From Flaccisagitta enflata (taxonomy: Eukaryota; Chaetognatha; Sagittoidea; Aphragmophora): DNA of 64,000 bases. Where the stretch lies: NCBI GenBank assembly GCA_965153355.1, contig OZ231128.1:47988001-48052000 (forward strand), given 5' to 3'. A model generated the notes under the pieces. That model had not been told where the DNA came from. It made no database searches and saw only the letters and a list, made by a program, of their open reading frames with translations. Shown here one piece after another: positions 1 through 12,394 of the stretch. Positions within the stretch are counted from its first letter, which is position 1. Each line of letters starts with the position of its first letter. The translations under genes were made by a program, and so were the position numbers.

Positions 1-560
1 GCTACTCAAAAATGATAATTAGGATCAAATCCTAAACAAATGAATCCCATCTGTTTCAAGCTATTACCAGTTAACTATCAATAAAATGTCTAGCTCTTGG
101 CCTCAATCTGTAACAAAGCTAGGTAAAATTCTCAATTGTGGACATCAGGGATGCTGCAGCAGGTCGTCAAGTGCATCCTCGAAGTCCTACTCACAAATCC
201 ACCAGGAAGTTGAAATGACCGATAGAATTTCCTAATTTTTACTCAAGTAGCCTCATTTTATAACAAAAATAGGTAAAATTCTCACATGTCAACATCATGT
301 ATCCTGCACAAGGTCGTCAGGTGCATCATGGAAGGGCTTATTCAGTAATCCATCATTGAAGCGGTTGGCATTGCTCAATCAATAAGATCTCCAATTATCT
401 ACTTGATTATCAAAATTATATGACAAAACTAAGTAAAATTCTCACTGGACGACCTGCCGCAGCATACCTTATGTCAAGAATTGCATCATTGAGGGGTAGA
501 TCCAGAAATGCGTCGTCTAAGCTTTGACAGACAATCACATAGAAAGACACTTTTAAGACA
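1..560. repeat. Imperfect tandem repeat of about 150-160 bp with an inverted segment
   Basis: A motif close to AGGTAAAATTCTCA recurs near 120, 269 and 432. The first two are followed by similar sequence (a GACATCA...GGTCGTCA.GTGCATC block). After the third motif the same block appears reverse-complemented (GACGACCTGCCGCAGCATACC at 449-470 against GATGCTGCAGCAGGTCGTC near 150). The region is therefore partly tandem and partly inverted. No coding frame is supported. It may be the edge of a larger fold-back element cut by the window start. Confidence 0.6.
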
Positions 561-1035
561 CAGCGTACTGGAAGAAGAAATTTCATGCGTCATAACATTT
601 TTTCAAATATTTCTTATATCATCTGTCTATGTTTTTTTTATTTAAGAAAATATTTTTTAAGTGTCAAACAATAAAACTTTGTATAATCTCTAAAATACAG
701 ATTTCATGTTTATAATATATTCAAAAAAAGGTAAAAAAAAGGTTTTTTTTGTAGAAAATTATCTTTTGTCATTTCACTTCTCTTAGATGAAATTATATTG
801 TTGCTTAGGAATAAAAAGATTTGCATTTCCAAAAACATGGCCTTTTTCTAAAAGCATATAAGAGAAATGCAAAATTTTCCTTACAGAGGAAGTGTTATAA
901 TTTCATCTAACAATTTTTTAAAATTTTTTTCTCTATTTTTCTAAGGAATTCATAAATTCAATTCTTTTTTACAATTGTTATGAATCTAAAAGCAGCATTC
1001 TGAGTTTAAAAACATTGTTGAAATACCTTATATCA
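561..1035. other. AT-rich DNA, nothing recognised
   Basis: This stretch is dominated by A and T runs and has no long open frame, inverted repeat or microsatellite that I could support. Confidence 0.5.
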
Positions 1036-1250
1036 ACAAGGCCAACACCTATAAGTCACATGCAAGACTTACAGGTTGACTTCGAATGACTTTGAATGAT
1101 TATGAATTTCTTCGACTGACATAGTAGACTCTTAAATGACTTAAAGACATAAAATTGATAAAAAAAGTAAAAGTGTGATAGACTGACAGACCAACGGATG
1201 AACAGACAGACGGACAAAGTGGAGTGTAGTCGCATGCATATGACTAAAAA
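1036..1250 (+). mobile_element. Family A element, degenerate copy
   Basis: It begins ACAAGGCCAACACC and continues with TATAAGTC..GACTTACAG and a short AATGACTT minisatellite. Near the end are GACAGACC/GACGGAC tetranucleotides, then a decayed hairpin (AGTCGCATGCATATGACT) and AAAAA. The order matches the better copies at 10029-10384 and 41632-42008, but the terminal palindrome has mutations, so this copy looks old. There is no coding capacity and no clear target duplication. Confidence 0.6.
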
Positions 1251-1749
1251 TATGTAACTAAAACCCAAATAACATTTTTTAATTATAATTACATCAAAGA
1301 AAAAAAGTCAAATGAAACCGAAATTTCCTGTTCCTGTACACCATGACTTAAGGAGATGCACATGCGCGGCATCTCAAATGCGCATTTTCATGTTACAGAC
1401 AAATTGATGGACCAACAAATGGACAAAGCCTACTACCGATCTGCTAGTCCACGACTTAAAAAAAAAAGGAAAAGAAAAAGAAAAAGAAATACTTTTTGGA
1501 TTTTATGTTGTTCAAAGTTCATTTGTTTTTTTGTTTTTTGTTTTTGGTGAAGTAATTCATTCCAATCATAAATAGACAATTACCCAATTATCATAAAAAC
1601 GAATTTATTTTGAACGCCAAAAAGAATAAAATGACAGTTGTTTACAATTGAATATGTGATATATATAATGTATACATACAAATAAATAGCACATATACAA
1701 GTAGCATATGGTATGTACAGCATAAACACATATAAATAAAGCAATTTGG
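1251..1749. other. AT-rich DNA, nothing recognised
   Basis: The stretch contains an A/G-rich patch near 1459-1490 and AT-rich sequence with many short TATACA/ATATAC stretches near 1660-1740. I saw no supported gene or mobile element. Confidence 0.4.
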
Positions 1750-1962
1750 CTACATACAAATGCGTGCATGATTGATTCTTATATATGTGCGCAGCCAAGT
1801 TGCACTTGCTTTCTTGAAAACATTGCCAAAGAAATCAGCGAAAAACGCGCTTTTATAGTCTTCTTTAAACATCTCCTGGGATCGTTTGAGGCGGATTTCA
1901 AGGTTGGGCAAGGTCTCATTTGAAAGAAAAAACAAAACTGCGTCTAAAGATCCCTGATACAA
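1750..1962 (-). CDS. Weak candidate exon, unknown protein
   Basis: A 70-codon minus-strand frame whose middle (TLPNLEIRLKRSQEMFKEDY, then KSAFFADFFGNVFKKASATW) is complex, mixed-charge sequence, unlike the microsatellite translations around it. A pyrimidine-rich stretch ending in AG lies just upstream of the ACC TTG CCC codons on the minus strand (ctttcaaatgAG), so an acceptor is possible. I found no convincing donor. I do not recognise the family. It could be one exon of a gene, a decayed transposon protein, or chance. Confidence 0.2.
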   Translation of the reverse strand: MYQGSLDAVLFFLSNETLPNLEIRLKRSQEMFKEDYKSAFFADFFGNVFKKASATWLRTYIRINHARICM

Positions 1963-2385
<423 letters not shown>

Positions 2386-2615
2386 AAAAATATCGTTGAA
2401 AGGGTTCAAGAAAGATCGAGAGACAGTCAAAAAAGGGAAAAAGGGAAACAAGGCAACGGAAAGCAAACCAAAGCAAAAGAAGGCGAAGTTGGCAAGAAAA
2501 TAAATGAAAAGAACGCAAAAGTGCGACTCTTTGAGTTGACGCAAAATATATGAAAAGAAACAAGAATAATGGAAAAGGTGGAAAAGGAGACGAGAAAGGG
2601 CATCAAACGAAAAGG

Positions 2616-2618
<3 letters not shown>

Positions 2619-2661
<43 letters not shown>
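2619..2661. repeat. (GA)n microsatellite
   Basis: A short second GA array ending at GGTATAG, about 240 bp after the previous one. Confidence 0.95.
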
Positions 2662-2665
<4 letters not shown>

Positions 2666-2799
2666 AGAAGTAAACGCACGTACGCGCACAGTAGTATAGA
2701 GCCACAGATTGAGAAGGTAAGGAAGGGAAACACAGTGAAATAGGGTAAAATAATTGTTTTGTTAAATGGAGAGATTAAGTGAGTTCCGTCCATCTATTT

Positions 2800-2828
2800 T
2801 GATATCTATCTATTTATCTATCTATCTT

Positions 2829-2900
<72 letters not shown>

Positions 2901-3020
2901 ACTAACTATCTATCTATTGATCTATCTATCTATCAATCTATCTATCTATCTATTAATCAATCAATCTATCTATCTATCAATCAATCTATCTATCTATCAA
3001 TCTATCTGTTTATCTATCCA
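2800..3020. repeat. (ATCT)n microsatellite with AATC/AACT variants
   Basis: A tetranucleotide array of TATC units. It is pure in the middle (about 2830-2898) and becomes interspersed with CAATCTAT and TAATCAATC variants towards 3020, as in an ageing array. The open frame across it (Tyr-Leu-Ser-Ile) is not a gene. Confidence 0.95.
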
Positions 3021-3570
3021 ATGTTTTGATTCTCATCTTTATATCTTTATTAACATGTAGCTTTCTCTCCCGAAAGACGATTATGTCGAATATAAAGGAG
3101 TAAGAGAGGAAAAATGAGAGTGACGTGCTCTTAACCAGTCGTCATCGCATCAATAGATTTTTTTTCCTTTTCAAGTTGCTTTCAGATAATCTGCTCGTCG
3201 GTCCGCCGGTCCGTCGGTCGGTCCGTCAACCCTCCTGTGGCATCATCCATTGGTCTGGTGGTATACTTATAAGTCCATTACGCCTTTTTTTATAAAACGC
3301 AATTTTTGGTACTTTTCTGCCGAGGCAACACGATCTTTTAATAGTCCATGTATCGTCCTTTGTTATAATACACATGTTAAGCAGGCAGAGACGCAGTCAG
3401 GACGCATCCTTGTCCGATCGGGCCTGTTTAATAATTTGTCAGCGGCCGTCAATGAGCACAGAGGTATGATGAGTATCCGAGTGGAAGTACCTCGCACCAT
3501 GCATAACCTGCTCTGCCAAAAAATGTCAAAATGCCTTCTATAGGTGCTCTGACTCAATCCTGCACTCTCA
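3021..3570. other. Unassigned DNA with a minus-strand GGTCCGTC tract
   Basis: Positions 3196-3230 hold GTCGGTCCGCCGGTCC followed by further GTCC/GTCGG words. This is the tetranucleotide tract found just inside the 3' end of family A and B elements, here in minus orientation. I could not find the matching ends, so it is at most a relic. The rest of the stretch shows nothing recognisable. Confidence 0.4.
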
Positions 3571-4570
<1,000 letters not shown>

Positions 4571-4579
4571 TTGAAATTT

Positions 4580-5010
4580 TTTTTATTTAAGAAACTGAAA
4601 ATTAAAGAAAAATAGGACTGAGCCAAATGAGCTAGACGAGCTAAAATATTCTAAATTATTCAACCAGACAACCAGCCTTGCTCACTGACATGCTTTTTTT
4701 TATTTAGATTTCTAAATCAAAACATCAATTTATTTATCGTATTTAAAATCAGAGAAAAAGAGCAAGCTAAATAAGGTAAATGAGCTAGAATACTTAAAAA
4801 CGCCCTCACAGATGAACAGCTTTACTCACTAACATGTTTTTTTCATTTGCTTGCTTAATCAAGTATGAAAATATCTATCTATTTATCATATTTAAAATCA
4901 GAAAGAAAAGACTGAGCTAAGTGAGCTAAATGAGCTAAAATGCTCAAAAACGCCCTGGTAGATGAGCAGCTGTGCTCATAAACATATTTTTTTGTATTTG
5001 CATGTTCAAG
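4580..5010. repeat. Three-copy tandem repeat, period about 147 bp
   Basis: Each unit has AATCAGAGAAAAAG-like sequence, GAGCTAAATGAGCTAAAAT, an AACGCCCT..AGATGA..CAGC stretch and then CTCACTAACATGTTTTTTT. The ACATG/ACATA-plus-T-run landmark falls near 4688, 4831 and 4980. Copies have diverged and the first lacks the AACGCCCT word. No coding potential is visible. Confidence 0.7.
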
Positions 5011-5270
5011 TAAACATAAGTACACTCCTTTATTGATCCTACACAAAATCATAAAAAATAAAAAAAAATTTCATTCAAATTTTTCGCAAATAAATCTTTA
5101 AAAAATCATAGAGCAAAAAATATTTGTCATAGAGCATTCTGCTTGGCGCCAAATGAAAGAGAATTATCAAATTTACTTACCCTATCAATTTCGTCCAAGG
5201 GTGCAATCGGTCGGTGGAGATGCCCAACTTTCCCATAAGAAAATGAAAACCCTGTTTCTCTCGAATATGT

Positions 5271-5340
5271 CAAAAAGTCGAAGACTGACTTCGACTTTTT
5301 TCCCGACAAAAAGTCGAAGACTGACTTCGACTTTTTTCCC
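5271..5340. repeat. Tandemly duplicated perfect hairpin (38-bp unit)
   Basis: The sequence AAAAGTCGAAG-ACTGA-CTTCGACTTTT is a near-perfect stem-loop and occurs twice in direct succession, each followed by TTCCCGA. The two units are essentially identical, which suggests a recent slippage or template-switch duplication. Confidence 0.85.
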
Positions 5341-5344
5341 GATT

Positions 5345-7016
5345 ACTGACACGCATTGATATGTCGCATGTGCTGTGAAGCTTTCTTATTTCTTAGTTGC
5401 GTGCCATGCGACGGTGGTCCGTTGGTTGAACCGTAATTTTTGGGTGATTTTGAGCTTATAAGCCCCACTGCCCCAGCCCAAATGCTATAAATTGTCTTTA
5501 GGTTTATCACTACCCTCGTCGGTAACATTTAAGGCACCCGAAATTTGTGATTAAAATCCTCTCATCGCTAAACATAAGGCTGTGGGTTGCACGAGCCTTT
5601 TACAATGGGAAGATCAGATGGATGTGAGGGATATTTGGATTATGCCCCTCCACCGTTCAGCACACTCATCTGATACTCTTTCTTGTCATTGGCACTTGTA
5701 GTAAACAGGTGAAAATTATTTATTTTTTCTATTGATGGGATTGTTTTGTTTTTAATAATCTTATGATGATGCTAAGATGGTCTTAGTTGTCATTGAATAC
5801 TAAGGATAGTTGTGATGGGTTCGGATTAAACACCAGTGAGAGCTCCAAAGGCTCTCATCCTTTGGTAAGATACGGGTTGAGTAGTAATGTTGTGCAACTT
5901 TCATAAAGCGGAGTGTAACTGAATATCGAAAGGCTGTTAGTTAAATGCTAGGTCGGCCATACGCTTTTAGCATCAAGTCTGCTATACTGTGAACTTTTGA
6001 AGAACAAGTAATGCGGGGAAAGGCCGCTAAGGCTAACAGAGGAAATCCGGGCCCCTATACAGTAAAAAAAATCCGGGCCCCCTCCCCCCCTCGTCTCTTT
6101 ATTGACCGTCGGCACGAACAATAGCATTTGCAGCTTTAGTATAGAATAAAACGTCAAATCTGCCAGGAAAAAATTAAGTGCTTCACCCAACTTTTGCACC
6201 AATAATGGACTAATTATCCATCCACAAATGTTTTCATTTCTCAAGTTGTCACTGGATACACTTGATATGTACGTCTGTTTCATATTTCACGCTTTAAATC
6301 TCCTTTTGGTAAGCAATTCTCACAGAAAATGGTAAAAGAATAAAGATTTTTTGTGAAATTTTGTTGACATTTTTTTTTCTGAGGTCAAAATTATAAGAAG
6401 GCCACACCCAGAAAAACTTTGCATTTTCAAAAACATAGTTCTCTATAAAAACGGTTTGGGAAGAGAACTATGTTCTTTATTTTTTCATTTTTTCATTTTC
6501 TATGCAAACTTATAATTTCGACCAACCCCTTGTCAGTGACAAAAAAAAAATTTGTAGAAATTTTCAGTAAATTTATTTCATAAATTTAAGCTAAATCTGA
6601 GTCTCTTGCTAAATGGATGCAAATTTTGCCTTCAAATATCATGTATGTCTTATCTAAATCATTTTCATTCACTTGTTTTTCTGTTTTCACTCATGTATGT
6701 TTTCTATTTTGACCCATTTTGTTACCCTAAATGTTGGCTTCGTGGGCACGCTGTCATAAGCACATACAAGTGTTGAATAATGCACTTCTATTTGTAACAA
6801 AAAAAAAGTTTCATCGGGCCCTAGACTTTTTGCTTGCTTCTTTTCTCCCTTTCCCATTTCTTTCCAACCTTTTAAAAATAATTGCGGAGCCTTCCAGGCC
6901 CCTATGATTTGTATACGTTGTAAAGGCCTCTCTCGGCTCCTGACGCTAGGTAACAATATTGTCCCACACGTAGGGAGGGCAGCTGGGCAGGTATGGAAAA
7001 ACGCTGGGAAAGCACA
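5345..7016. other. Unassigned DNA, 1.7 kb
   Basis: No interpretable gene. There is a minus-strand 111-codon frame (5948-6283) and an 89-codon frame (6687-6956), neither with a recognisable motif. A CTCCCCCCCTC tract lies near 6082. I saw no inverted-repeat pair here. Confidence 0.4.
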
Positions 7017-7210
7017 TTTTTAGTCATGTGCTACGCGTTTCAACACCCCACTTTGTCGGTCCGTCCGTCCGTCGGTCTGTCCGTCACACTTTACTTTTTT
7101 TTGGTTTGGCAGTATTTGGCCTCACTGCTCCTGCCCAAGTGATCAAGTGACCTCAAATACGGCCCCTACCCACCCGCACGCGACTGGGGTAGCCGTGTAT
7201 CCGGCCTTGT
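7017..7210 (-). mobile_element. Family A element, short form
   Basis: Read on the minus strand it starts ACAAGGCCGGATACACGG at 7210 and continues through CAGTCGCGTGCGGGTGGG and a 'GAGGCCAAATACTGCC' stretch. It then carries (GACGGACC)-type tetranucleotides, GACAAAGTGGGGTGT, a weak hairpin with GCACATGACT, and AAAAA at 7017. It has the GGATACACGG 5' half, unlike the long AATGACTT-bearing copies. No target duplication is visible. Confidence 0.75.
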
Positions 7211-7299
7211 TATACTTTCAAGCCACAATATTTCGGACAAACGAGATCATCAAAGATACTGTCTCTCCGCCTGTCCGTTTGTTTGGCCAATTTGTCTTT

Positions 7300-8040
<741 letters not shown>

Positions 8041-8437
8041 AATCTCTGCAACCTTCGCTTGAATGGCGTTGAAATCGAGTGGACAGATCAATGGACTTAT
8101 TTAGGCATCAATATTGTTTCCGGCCCCATGTTCAATTGTTGCATCAACGAAAAGATCCGAAAATTTTATCGTGCGGCAAACTGTATCCTCCGAATCGATG
8201 GCAATCTGACGACCTGTTCATGCTAAGGCTCATAGAGACCCACTGCATACCCATACTAACCTATGCTATTGAGGTTATCTCTGTCTCGGATCGCGATGCC
8301 CGTCGCCAGCTAAGAGTAGTATACAACTCTGTATTCAGACGAATTTTCAACTACCGCCCCTGGTAGTCTGTCACAGAGCTGCAATCCTTTCTTTCACGGC
8401 CAACGTGGGAGGAATTGGTAAAAAAACGAATCGGCAA
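8041..8437 (+). pseudogene. Degenerate non-LTR retrotransposon (LINE) reverse-transcriptase C-terminal fragment
   Basis: The frame from 8041 reads NLCNLRLNGVEIEWTDQWTY then LGINIVSGPMFNCCINEKI and RKFYRAANCILRIDG. After a one-base shift at about 8200-8207 it continues SDDLFMLRLIETHCIPILTY, AIEVISVSDRDARRQL and VFRRIFNYRPW. It then meets an in-frame TAG at the codon that would follow YRPW and runs on as SVTELQSFLSRPTWEELVKK. The 'YLG', 'LIETHCIPILTYA' and 'VFRRIF' pattern is typical of the region after the RT catalytic core in invertebrate LINE ORF2 proteins (established family knowledge, recalled rather than searched). There is no catalytic YxDD segment, so this is a dead 3' remnant. The exact clade is uncertain. 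Confidence 0.75.
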
Positions 8438-8639
8438 AATTAACCATCATGTACAAAAGGACACTTTTCTGAGTGTGCTCTTTCCATAGTTATCATGTGA
8501 CTATGTTTATAACGTTTTGACTTTTTTGTCTGTTGTTGTTTTTTGCATTTGTATACCGCTACATCTCCATGTGAATAAACTGATCATAATGGCATTTGAG
8601 AGGGAGCTGTGGGCCCAAAAAGCTTGTAAACGCAGAAAA

Positions 8640-8729
8640 AGTAACACGGGCACCGACCCACCAACCAACCAACTGACGGACCGATGGACCAAAAAAGCGG
8701 GGTAAAGAGTCACGTAGCACGCGACCAAA
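8640..8729 (+). mobile_element. 3' relic of a family A-type element
   Basis: Holds (CCAACCAACC)-type tetranucleotides, a GACGGACCGATGGACC stretch, then AAAGCGGGGTAAAGAGTCAC and GTAGCACGCGACC. This is the same order as the family A 3' end but the final TAAAAA is replaced by CAAATA. No 5' half is seen. Confidence 0.5.
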
Positions 8730-8742
8730 TACATATTCAGTA

Positions 8743-8862
8743 TGTATATTCATATTCATATTCATATTCATATTCATATTCATATTCATATTCATATTCA
8801 TATTCATATTCATATTCATATTCATATTCATATTCGTATTCATATTCATATAGATGTCCATA
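8743..8862. repeat. (TATTCA)n hexanucleotide array
   Basis: About 18 tandem CATATT units with two substitutions near the right end. It is open in several frames (Tyr-Ser on +, Met-Asn on -), because a hexamer never shifts phase. It is not a gene. Confidence 0.95.
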
Positions 8863-9145
8863 TTCATATGTAGAGAAAAATAAGTATACATGACGGAGCA
8901 ATGAGAGGATGAAAAATCTAATAAGAAAGAAAACTAATCGCTGTTTTAACGCAAGAATGGTCGGTCATTCTTGCAAGAAAAGCCATTTTCCAGAAAGCAA
9001 TCAGAATTGAGTGGTCCATCTTTTCACGCCTCCATGAATATACAACCCACTTCTCTCCATTGTGTGAATAAAAACAGAAAAAGAAAACATAATTAACTAG
9101 GAGGATAGAAGAGTTATCTCAAAACAAACAAACAAAAATGAAGTA

Positions 9146-9315
9146 CGGTTGAACCCCGATCAAACGGACTCGCTTTAACGACATTCCACAGATACTGTTT
9201 TTTGGTCCCTTAACCCCATTTTCTTTTATTTCATATATAGGCTATAACTGGTTTCCACCTATAACCGATATAAATTTTTTGGTCCCCTAAAATCCGTTGG
9301 TGCAGGATTTTACTG
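9146..9315. mobile_element. Pogo-like MITE (CGGTTGAACCC/CAGTAAAATCC termini)
   Basis: Left end after TA at 9144-9145: CGGTTGAACCCCGATCAAACGG. Right end, reverse complemented: CAGTAAAATCCTGCACCAACGG. This resembles the CAGTTGAACC...AACGG termini of pogo/Tigger-type Tc1-mariner MITEs (family knowledge, not searched). The flanking right dinucleotide is TT rather than TA, so one TSD copy is mutated. The element is 170 bp and has no coding capacity. Confidence 0.65.
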
Positions 9316-9359
9316 TTAAATTAAAAATGGAGTAAACGCCAAAGGAAAAAAACAAAAAA

Positions 9360-9434
9360 AAACAAAGTGTGACAGAAAGATGGACTGACGGACCATTATA
9401 GCGAGTAATATAGTTGCGTGCATGCGACTAAAAG
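9360..9434 (+). mobile_element. 3' relic of a family A element
   Basis: AACAAAGTGTGACAGAAAGA, then GACTGACGGACC, then ATATAGTTGCGTGCATGCGACT and AAAA. It has the terminal hairpin and A tail but no 5' half. Confidence 0.55.
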
Positions 9435-10028
9435 TGACCTGCATGCTGTAACATGTGTTAAGCACAAACTTAAACCGTTACAAAAGATTATCCGACAGAA
9501 CGGCATAGTCACTTTTAAAATGTACAGTAACGAGCACAAGAAAATAAAATGAAATGAAAGACGGGCAAAGAGCCAATAAGTGAGAGAATAAGTGAGAGAA
9601 AATCGTCGCTAAAAAGTTAGTTTGCCCCACGGCACTCTCCTCTCAACGTGAGTCCAGGTCAAAAGTCATAGCACAGATCCAATTGCGTTCATATCATTTC
9701 ACAGTAACCAATGTAACAGAAAAGAAAGACAAAGTTTCAAGAAGTCCGAGTCTGATATGAGAGGCGAGGCTGGGGCAGTTTTACAACAAAAAATGTATTG
9801 GTCATTAGAAAGCGCTTTGACGCCAAGAAGGATTTCCAATCGATCAAATTACAAATAGACCAACTGATGGATATATAAATCTATGGAAACCCCCAAAAAA
9901 GGGGATGGAAAAATTTGCAGAAAATGGTTCAGAAAGGATGGAGGAGAAAGACATTGCCATCAGAGAAAAAATAAAGACCTTTATCAAAGTGTGTCGCCCC
10001 GAGGATAGCCGATAAGAATTTAGTTAGA
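9435..10028. other. Unassigned DNA
   Basis: No repeat pair, microsatellite or convincing open frame seen. Confidence 0.4.
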
Positions 10029-10384
10029 ACAAGGCCAACACCTATAAGTCGCGTGCGAGACTTACAGACAAAGAATGACTTAGAATGACTTAGAATGACT
10101 TTCAATGACTTAGACTGACCTAAAATGACCAAAATTGTCTTAAAATGACTAAAAAACCTAATTACCAAAAATGACTTAAAATAACTTAAAATGACTTAAA
10201 ATGACTTAAAGTGACTTAGAATGACTCAAAATGACTTAGAATAACTATAAATGACTTAAAATGACTTAAAATGACCTAAGAATTGACGTTATAGTAAAAA
10301 AAAGTAAAGTGTGACGGACGGACGGACCGACGGACCAACGGACCGACAAAGCGGGTTGTAGAGTCGCGTGCACGCGACTAAAAA
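10029..10384 (+). mobile_element. Family A element, long form with AATGACTT minisatellite
   Basis: Starts ACAAGGCCAACACCTATAAG, followed by TCGCGTGCGAGACTTACAG. A body of 10-bp units close to AATGACTTAA (10074-10275) follows, then AAAAAAAGTAAAGTGTGACGG, GACGGACCGACGGACC, GACAAAGCGGGTTGTAG, the perfect palindrome AGTCGCGTGCACGCGACT (10362-10379) and AAAAA. It is close in sequence to 41632-42008. No protein is encoded and no target duplication is visible. Confidence 0.8.
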
Positions 10385-10547
10385 CAAAGAGTTTCTCTCC
10401 TCGGCTCCTCCTAAATGGCAAGAATGAGTATTTCGAACAGGTCCGGTCATTCGACAATGTTAAGGACCTAATAGACTCCAGCCTCCAGTCATACATCAAG
10501 CTCGCTATCGAATCATTGAATTAGATAAGAAATAACATTATCAAATA

Positions 10548-10714
10548 ACAAGGCCGGATACAGGGCAATCCAGTCGCGGACGGTTTGGCAGGGGCGGTGC
10601 GAAAACCGCTCGGAATTCAAAAATGTGGCGGACCGACGGACCGACAGACCAACCTACCGACCTACCGACCGACTGACACGGCAAGGTGTAGAGTCGCGTG
10701 TCCGCGACTAGAAA
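10548..10714 (+). mobile_element. Family A element, short form
   Basis: ACAAGGCCGGATACAGGGCA, then CAGTCGCGGACGGTTTGGC, a GACC tetranucleotide tract, GGCAAGGTGTAG and the hairpin AGTCGCGTGTCCGCGACT with TAGAAA. It is only about 170 bp long. It lies 164 bp from the long-form copy, in the same orientation. Confidence 0.75.
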
Positions 10715-11839
10715 CACAAAATAGACCTTTTTCTTTGCTTTTTCTCAATCAAACTTCACAAAAGTAAATTTTGAATCACTAGTTGTATTTTTCATTAGGA
10801 ATGCCTTACAGGTTTAGCACCTTTGTCTTCGTATTCCTTCTGCCTTCTTTTGTGCTTTGTGAATAAACTGCATGTATATATAATATTTTCAATCCCTTAA
10901 GCTTCTGGGTGTAGTCTGCTCAATAGTTTGAGAGACCCTGATCTAAAACCCATAGACACATGGTCCATGGAACAGCCAAAACACCCTCTGTATGAGACAC
11001 CAAAAAGAAAGAAAGAATAAGCCTCTACCTATCAAGCAAGCCAAAATTACCCTAGAAGCGTCTTTTTTACTTTTTCAGCTAAGTAATGCATCATCAGTCT
11101 TCGTCATTTTATGCTTAAATTGAATGTTTTTTTAAAGAACAACTACATCCAGGTCCCCCATGAGCCTTGCCGAAGTCATTGGCCATTTCGACATGCAGTG
11201 CTGAGTGTAGACATCTGAAACAAAACTCTCCCAAGGAGGGAGAGCCTAGATTTCTTCATTAGTTGACTCTTCAAGCTTTTCTCGGAGCTAGTTTCTTCTT
11301 TTTTTATTCTTTTAAACATTTTGATCATCGCAAAAGTAGAAGCCATAAGTTTGCCGAAAAAATTATACTGTCAAGAAGCAGCGCGTCCACGTAAAAAAAA
11401 CCAGCGGTTTATTTACGCCAATCAGAGATCAAGGCAAGGAGGTGATGTCATATTCTGTCATTATTTTGTGATATTATGTCATCTCTGGCCTTCCTAGCAT
11501 ATTCGCAGGCACATAAATGCGTTTGCTGTTCCTCTCTTTTCAGAATATGTACCAGACATGTTGAATAAGTTTCCAGAAATCAACATAATGCAAATCAAAG
11601 AAAACCGAAATGCGTGGAAAAGCCCTGAACGAGCCGAAAACTAAAAACATGAGTCTTATTCATCAAAATAGGATGGTCCTTGCTTGTGATTAATCGTAAA
11701 AAATGTAGAAAATCACAGTTGTGAAAATAAATTTGAACACGGTACGAGCAAAAAACTGCCTATGTCGATTTTTTTTTGCTTGGAAACCATTTCTAAAAGG
11801 GAACGATTTTTTTCGAGATGCGTCTGCACCCACATTCCT
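10715..11839. other. Unassigned DNA, 1.1 kb
   Basis: No mobile-element termini, arrays or supported coding frame found. Confidence 0.4.
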
Positions 11840-12010
11840 TTTGGGCAGCGGCCCCGAAGGGGCCCGGGCCACACCCTCTTTGAAGCTGCCATAACTTTTT
11901 AAAAATGTTCAAGCCTGGCGACTATGTTTTCTCTATTCTATATGTATTTTTGAGCAAATCCTGACCAAAAACGGAAAAATCGGTTGGGAAACTTTTATTT
12001 CATACGCTTT
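11840..12010. repeat. Left arm of a 4-kb-spaced inverted repeat
   Basis: Starts with the composite-element motif GGGCAGCGGCCCCGAAGG and continues CCACACCCTCTTTGAAGC, a GTTCAAGCCTGGCGACTATG stretch and GGTTGGGAAA. The same sequence is found reverse-complemented at 15735-15875. The two arms frame the block 11.8-15.9 kb. Confidence 0.7.
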
Positions 12011-12394
12011 TAAAGTTTCTTTCTTGAAATTGGTGGCTGTTGGGGATTACAATCTCTATAGATAAACCTTGTTAGCCTTTTACTCCAAAACAAATTGAGC
12101 CACAGACCTCAGCTTGGGCCCAAAATGAGCTACATAACTCGGATCATGTATTGGATTGATCTTGGGGCAGATGGGGTAGTACCCCAGGGCCCCACGCCCT
12201 TCTGGCAACTAAGAAAAAACGTTAAAGAAAAAGAAAAAAGATCAAGAAAAGAAAAGAGAACAAGAAATGATCAAATGATGGGTGGGCTGGGGCCTTCATC
12301 CCTAATCCATACACCCCCCACTCCTTACCACCTCCACCACCACCCCCCGCCCCCCTCCCACCCACACACATACACAAAAGTTAATCATAAAGTT

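Noticed and set aside
2800-3020. A CRISPR-like regular array
   Set aside because: Units are 4 bp with no spacers; it is a tetranucleotide microsatellite.
10029-10384. Classification of family A as a canonical Helitron
   Set aside because: It has a terminal hairpin and no visible target duplication, but lacks the TC start and CTRR end expected of canonical Helitrons; left unclassified.
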